Shown here one piece after another: positions 61,267-64,000 of a stretch of 64,000 nucleotides of DNA (within the stretch, counting starts at the first letter, position 1; every line of letters begins with the position of its first letter). This DNA is from Sphingomonas endophytica. GTDB taxonomy: Bacteria > Pseudomonadota > Alphaproteobacteria > Sphingomonadales > Sphingomonadaceae. The position numbers and the translations under genes were made by a program. The stretch is taken from contig NZ_JACIJN010000007.1 of NCBI RefSeq assembly GCF_014199415.1, positions 1 through 64,000 of the forward strand. Direction: 5' to 3'. Below the pieces are notes generated by a model that saw nothing but the letters and a program-made list of their open reading frames with translations, did not search any database and was not told the DNA's origin.

Positions 61267-63987
61267 TCAGGCGTCGAGGGGCGCGTCATGCCCGATGTCA
61301 GGCGCAGTGGAAAGCCGCCGCTTCACTCTTTCGACCGCTTCGTCCAGCGGCACGCGCGTGATCGGCACGCCCGGCGGAAAGGCGTCGAGCAACCGCGACG
61401 GCATCGCGGCGGACAGCAGCACGAACAGCCCGGCATCGCTGCCGCGCCGGATCAGCCGCCCGAACGCCTGCGCCAGCCGCGCGCGGACGATCCGGTCGTC
61501 ATAGGCGCTGCCGCCCCCCGCCAGCCGCCGGGCGGCGTGGAGGACGGTCGGCTTGGGCCACGGCACGCCCTCCATCACCACCAGCCGCAGCGAATGGCCA
61601 GGCACGTCGACCCCGTCGCGCAGCGCGTCGGTGCCGAACAGGCTGGCGTGCGGATCATCGCGGAAGATGTCGACCAAGGTCCCGGTATCGACCGGATCGA
61701 CATGCTGCGCGTGGAGCGGCAGCCCGGCGCGCGCCAGCCGGTCGGCGACCCGCGCATGGACCGCGCGCAGCCGGCGGATCGCGGTGAACAGCCCCAGCGC
61801 GCCGCCTTCGCTCGCCTCGACCAGCCGCGCATAGGCATTGGCGAGCGCGGGAATGTCGCCGCGCTTCACGTCGGTGACGATCACCACCTCGGCGCGCGCC
61901 GCATAATCGAATGGCGACTCGACCTGGAAGCGCCCCGCCGCGCGCGGCAGGTGCGGCGCACCGACCCGCGCCTCGGCAATGTCCCAGTCACCGCCTGCGG
62001 TCAGCGTCGCCGAGGTGACCAGCGCCCCGTGCGCGCCCTTCAGCACCGTTTCGGCGAACGGCAGCGTCGGATCGAGCCAGCGGCGATGCAGCCCGATGTC
62101 ATATTCGCGCCCCTCGACGCGATCGACCGCCAGCCAGTCGACGAACCGCGGGTCGGCCGGGCCGCCGACGCGCGCAAGCAGCGCCAGCCACGACGCGACC
62201 GTTTCCGCGCGCCAGCCGAGCGAGGCGATCGCCCCCTCCACCCGCGCGCGCGCCTGCCCGTCGAGCCAGTCCGGCCCCTCCGCGAGTACCGCCTCCAGCC
62301 GCTTGCCGAGCGCCACCATCGGCCGCACCAGCGCGTCGAGCGCCTGCGCGGCGGGCGCGGCGGCCTCGATCAGCTCGGGCGACGGCTCGGCGAGCTCGGT
62401 TTCCAGCCCGTAGCCGGCATCCGCACCGCGCTCCTCGGCCCGCGCATAGGCAAGCCCACGCACCGCGCCCAGCAGCGCCTCGATCGCACCGAACGGCTGC
62501 CCCTCGGCGACGCGCGCCAGCCACCCGTCGGACGCCAAGGCCTGCGCCGCGCCGACGATGTCGGTCACCGCGCGCCCGCCCTGTTCGTCATAGCTTGCGA
62601 CATCCGACAGCCGCGCCTGCAACCCGCGCCGCCGCCCGCGTGACGTGCCCTCGGGTCCGACGATCCAGCGCCGCAGCTCGATCGTTTCCGATCCGGTCAG
62701 CGCGGTGCCGAACATCGCGTCGGCAGCATCGAACAGATGATGCCCCTCGTCGAAGACATAGCGTGTCGGGCGCGTCGCCAGCTCGCGCCCGCGCGCGGCA
62801 TTGACCATCACCAAGGCATGGTTGGCGATCACCAGATCGGCCTCTGCCGAGGCCCGCGCCGCGCGCTCGATGAAGCATTTCCGGTAATGCGGGCAGCCGG
62901 CATAGACGCATTCGCCGCGCCGGTCGGTCAGCGCCGCCGAGCCGTTGCGGCGGAACAGCGCGACCAGCCAGCCGGGCAGGTCGCCGCCGACCATGTCGCC
63001 GTCGTCGGTATAGGCCGCCCAGCGCGCGACGAGATGCGCGAGGATCGCCGCGCGCCCCGCGAACCCGCCCTGCAACGCATCTTCGAGATTGAGCAGGCAC
63101 AGGTAATTCTCGCGCCCCTTGCGCGTCACCACCTTCGCCTTGCGCAGCGCTCGGTCGGGGTAGAGCCGCCGCGTCTCATGGCCGAGCTGGCGTTGCAGCG
63201 CCTTGGTATAGGTCGACACCCACACCGCGCCACCGGCCTGCTCAGCCCACAGGCTGGCGGGGGCGAGATAGCCGAGCGTCTTGCCGATCCCCGTCCCCGC
63301 CTCGGCAAGCATCAGGTTCGGCGTATCGCGCGCGGCGCGCGGATTGAAGGCGGCGCTGGCGGCGGCGGCATAGGCGCGCTGCCCGGCGCGCGGCTCGGCC
63401 CCGGCGCCGGTCAACCGGTCGAGCCGGTCGAGCACCGCACGCTCCTCCAGCGTGACGCTGCGCGGCGCAGCGCGCGGGGCGACCTCGTCCCATTCGGGCA
63501 GCCGCGCGAACAGCCAGCGCTCGTTCTGCTGCGGCTTGGGGATGCGCGGCGCGACGACTGGCGCCCACGCCCAGCGCGCGCGCGTCAGCGACTGTGCGGC
63601 GGTCCACGCCCCCTCGCGTTCGGGCCAGTCGCCGTCGGTCACCGCCAGCATGCGGGCCGCCGCCTCGCGCAGGAATGCCGCCACCGCGTCGTCGCGCGCC
63701 GGCGTGGGGATGCCGCACGCATCCGCGACGCCCTTCGGCGTCGGCACCATGAACCGCGCCGGGTGGAGAAAGGCGAACAGTTCGAGCAGGTCGAGCCCTG
63801 ACAGCTCGGCATAGCCCAGCCGCTGCCCGATCAGCGGGGCGTTGAGCAGGATCACCGGCGTATCCGCCGCCAGCCGGATCGCCTCGCCGCGCGACAGCGC
63901 CCGCGTCGCTTCGCCATCCGCCATCCAGATGCCGGAATGGCTCGCGTGCAGCGCGGGATGCGGGAGCCGGATCACGGGCAATGACAT
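61267..63987 (-). CDS. DinG/XPD-like ATP-dependent DNA helicase
   Basis: A 906-residue iron-sulfur helicase. Walker A is LMLAEAGTGIGKTLGYLAPA (about 225-244); the Fe-S cysteines are ENYLCLLN and GECVYAGCPHYRKC (about 295-366); motif II is YVFDEGHHLFDAAD; the C-terminal ATP motifs include GTDALRDGVDVPGHSLRLVV and RLAQAFGRLIRRGSDAG. A 190-residue N-terminal extension without exonuclease motifs precedes the helicase, so it is DinG/YoaA-like. Start at the ATG 63987, near the window edge; upstream control is not visible. Confidence 0.9.
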   Translation of the reverse strand: MSLPVIRLPHPALHASHSGIWMADGEATRALSRGEAIRLAADTPVILLNAPLIGQRLGYAELSGLDLLELFAFLHPARFMVPTPKGVADACGIPTPARDDAVAAFLREAAARMLAVTDGDWPEREGAWTAAQSLTRARWAWAPVVAPRIPKPQQNERWLFARLPEWDEVAPRAAPRSVTLEERAVLDRLDRLTGAGAEPRAGQRAYAAAASAAFNPRAARDTPNLMLAEAGTGIGKTLGYLAPASLWAEQAGGAVWVSTYTKALQRQLGHETRRLYPDRALRKAKVVTRKGRENYLCLLNLEDALQGGFAGRAAILAHLVARWAAYTDDGDMVGGDLPGWLVALFRRNGSAALTDRRGECVYAGCPHYRKCFIERAARASAEADLVIANHALVMVNAARGRELATRPTRYVFDEGHHLFDAADAMFGTALTGSETIELRRWIVGPEGTSRGRRRGLQARLSDVASYDEQGGRAVTDIVGAAQALASDGWLARVAEGQPFGAIEALLGAVRGLAYARAEERGADAGYGLETELAEPSPELIEAAAPAAQALDALVRPMVALGKRLEAVLAEGPDWLDGQARARVEGAIASLGWRAETVASWLALLARVGGPADPRFVDWLAVDRVEGREYDIGLHRRWLDPTLPFAETVLKGAHGALVTSATLTAGGDWDIAEARVGAPHLPRAAGRFQVESPFDYAARAEVVIVTDVKRGDIPALANAYARLVEASEGGALGLFTAIRRLRAVHARVADRLARAGLPLHAQHVDPVDTGTLVDIFRDDPHASLFGTDALRDGVDVPGHSLRLVVMEGVPWPKPTVLHAARRLAGGGSAYDDRIVRARLAQAFGRLIRRGSDAGLFVLLSAAMPSRLLDAFPPGVPITRVPLDEAVERVKRRLSTAPDIGHDAPLDA

Positions 63988-64000
63988 GGCGCTGCGGGAA

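Overview
This is a GC-rich alphaproteobacterial chromosome segment that looks like Sphingomonas or a close relative. The reasons are the gene content (COQ9, CarD, DUF1489, an argH-lipoprotein-lysA run, a FlbD-type regulator, an HWE histidine kinase) and the many short palindromic intergenic repeats. The genus is an inference; no rRNA or tRNA gene was seen in the window.

Positions 1-35470 are a nearly complete flagellar locus. The left edge is the end of an IS30-family insertion element with the first codons of its transposase. A minus-strand operon flgB-C-D-E-F-G-H-I-J-K-L (9192 to 170) builds rod, rings, hook and hook-filament junction. Divergent from it are motA-motB-flgA, then flgM-flgN, a stand-alone lytic transglycosylase, flhA, fliA and a 44-residue acidic ORF. 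The flagellin gene fliC (minus) faces a sigma54-dependent activator of FlbD type, followed by fliE-F-G-H-I-J-K-L-M-N-O-P-Q-R, flhB and fliD-fliS. The promoters spell out a cascade. TGGCAC/TTGC sigma54 sites precede flgB, motA, the transglycosylase and fliK. TAAA-N15-G(C/T)CGTTT sigma28 sites precede flgM, fliC and fliD. The expected logic is therefore FlbD + RpoN, then hook-basal body and FliA, then FliA (checked by FlgM), then filament genes. Several parts depart from the textbook: MotA lacks its first membrane helix and MotB is short, FlgJ is only the rod-binding half, FlgH has no cysteine and so no lipobox, and FliK is about 808 residues.

Positions 35470-64000 are ordinary chromosomal housekeeping. 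They hold a CorA/ZntB-type transporter and a Met8-type siroheme synthase; lysA, a small lipoprotein and argH; a TlpA-like thioredoxin; an EamA exporter; COQ9; Fur-boxed feoA-feoB; ssb; an HWE sensor kinase facing a single-domain receiver; metX-metW; a hypothetical protein; hisC-tyrA; DUF1489; an M23 peptidase; a SUV3-like helicase with an S4 protein and ferredoxin; an alpha/beta hydrolase; carD; two tandem DUF2807 proteins; a SixA-type phosphatase; and a DinG-type helicase at the right edge.

Four families of imperfect palindromic repeats (called A to D here) occupy most of the longer intergenic gaps. No CRISPR array, prophage, tRNA or obvious defence system was seen.
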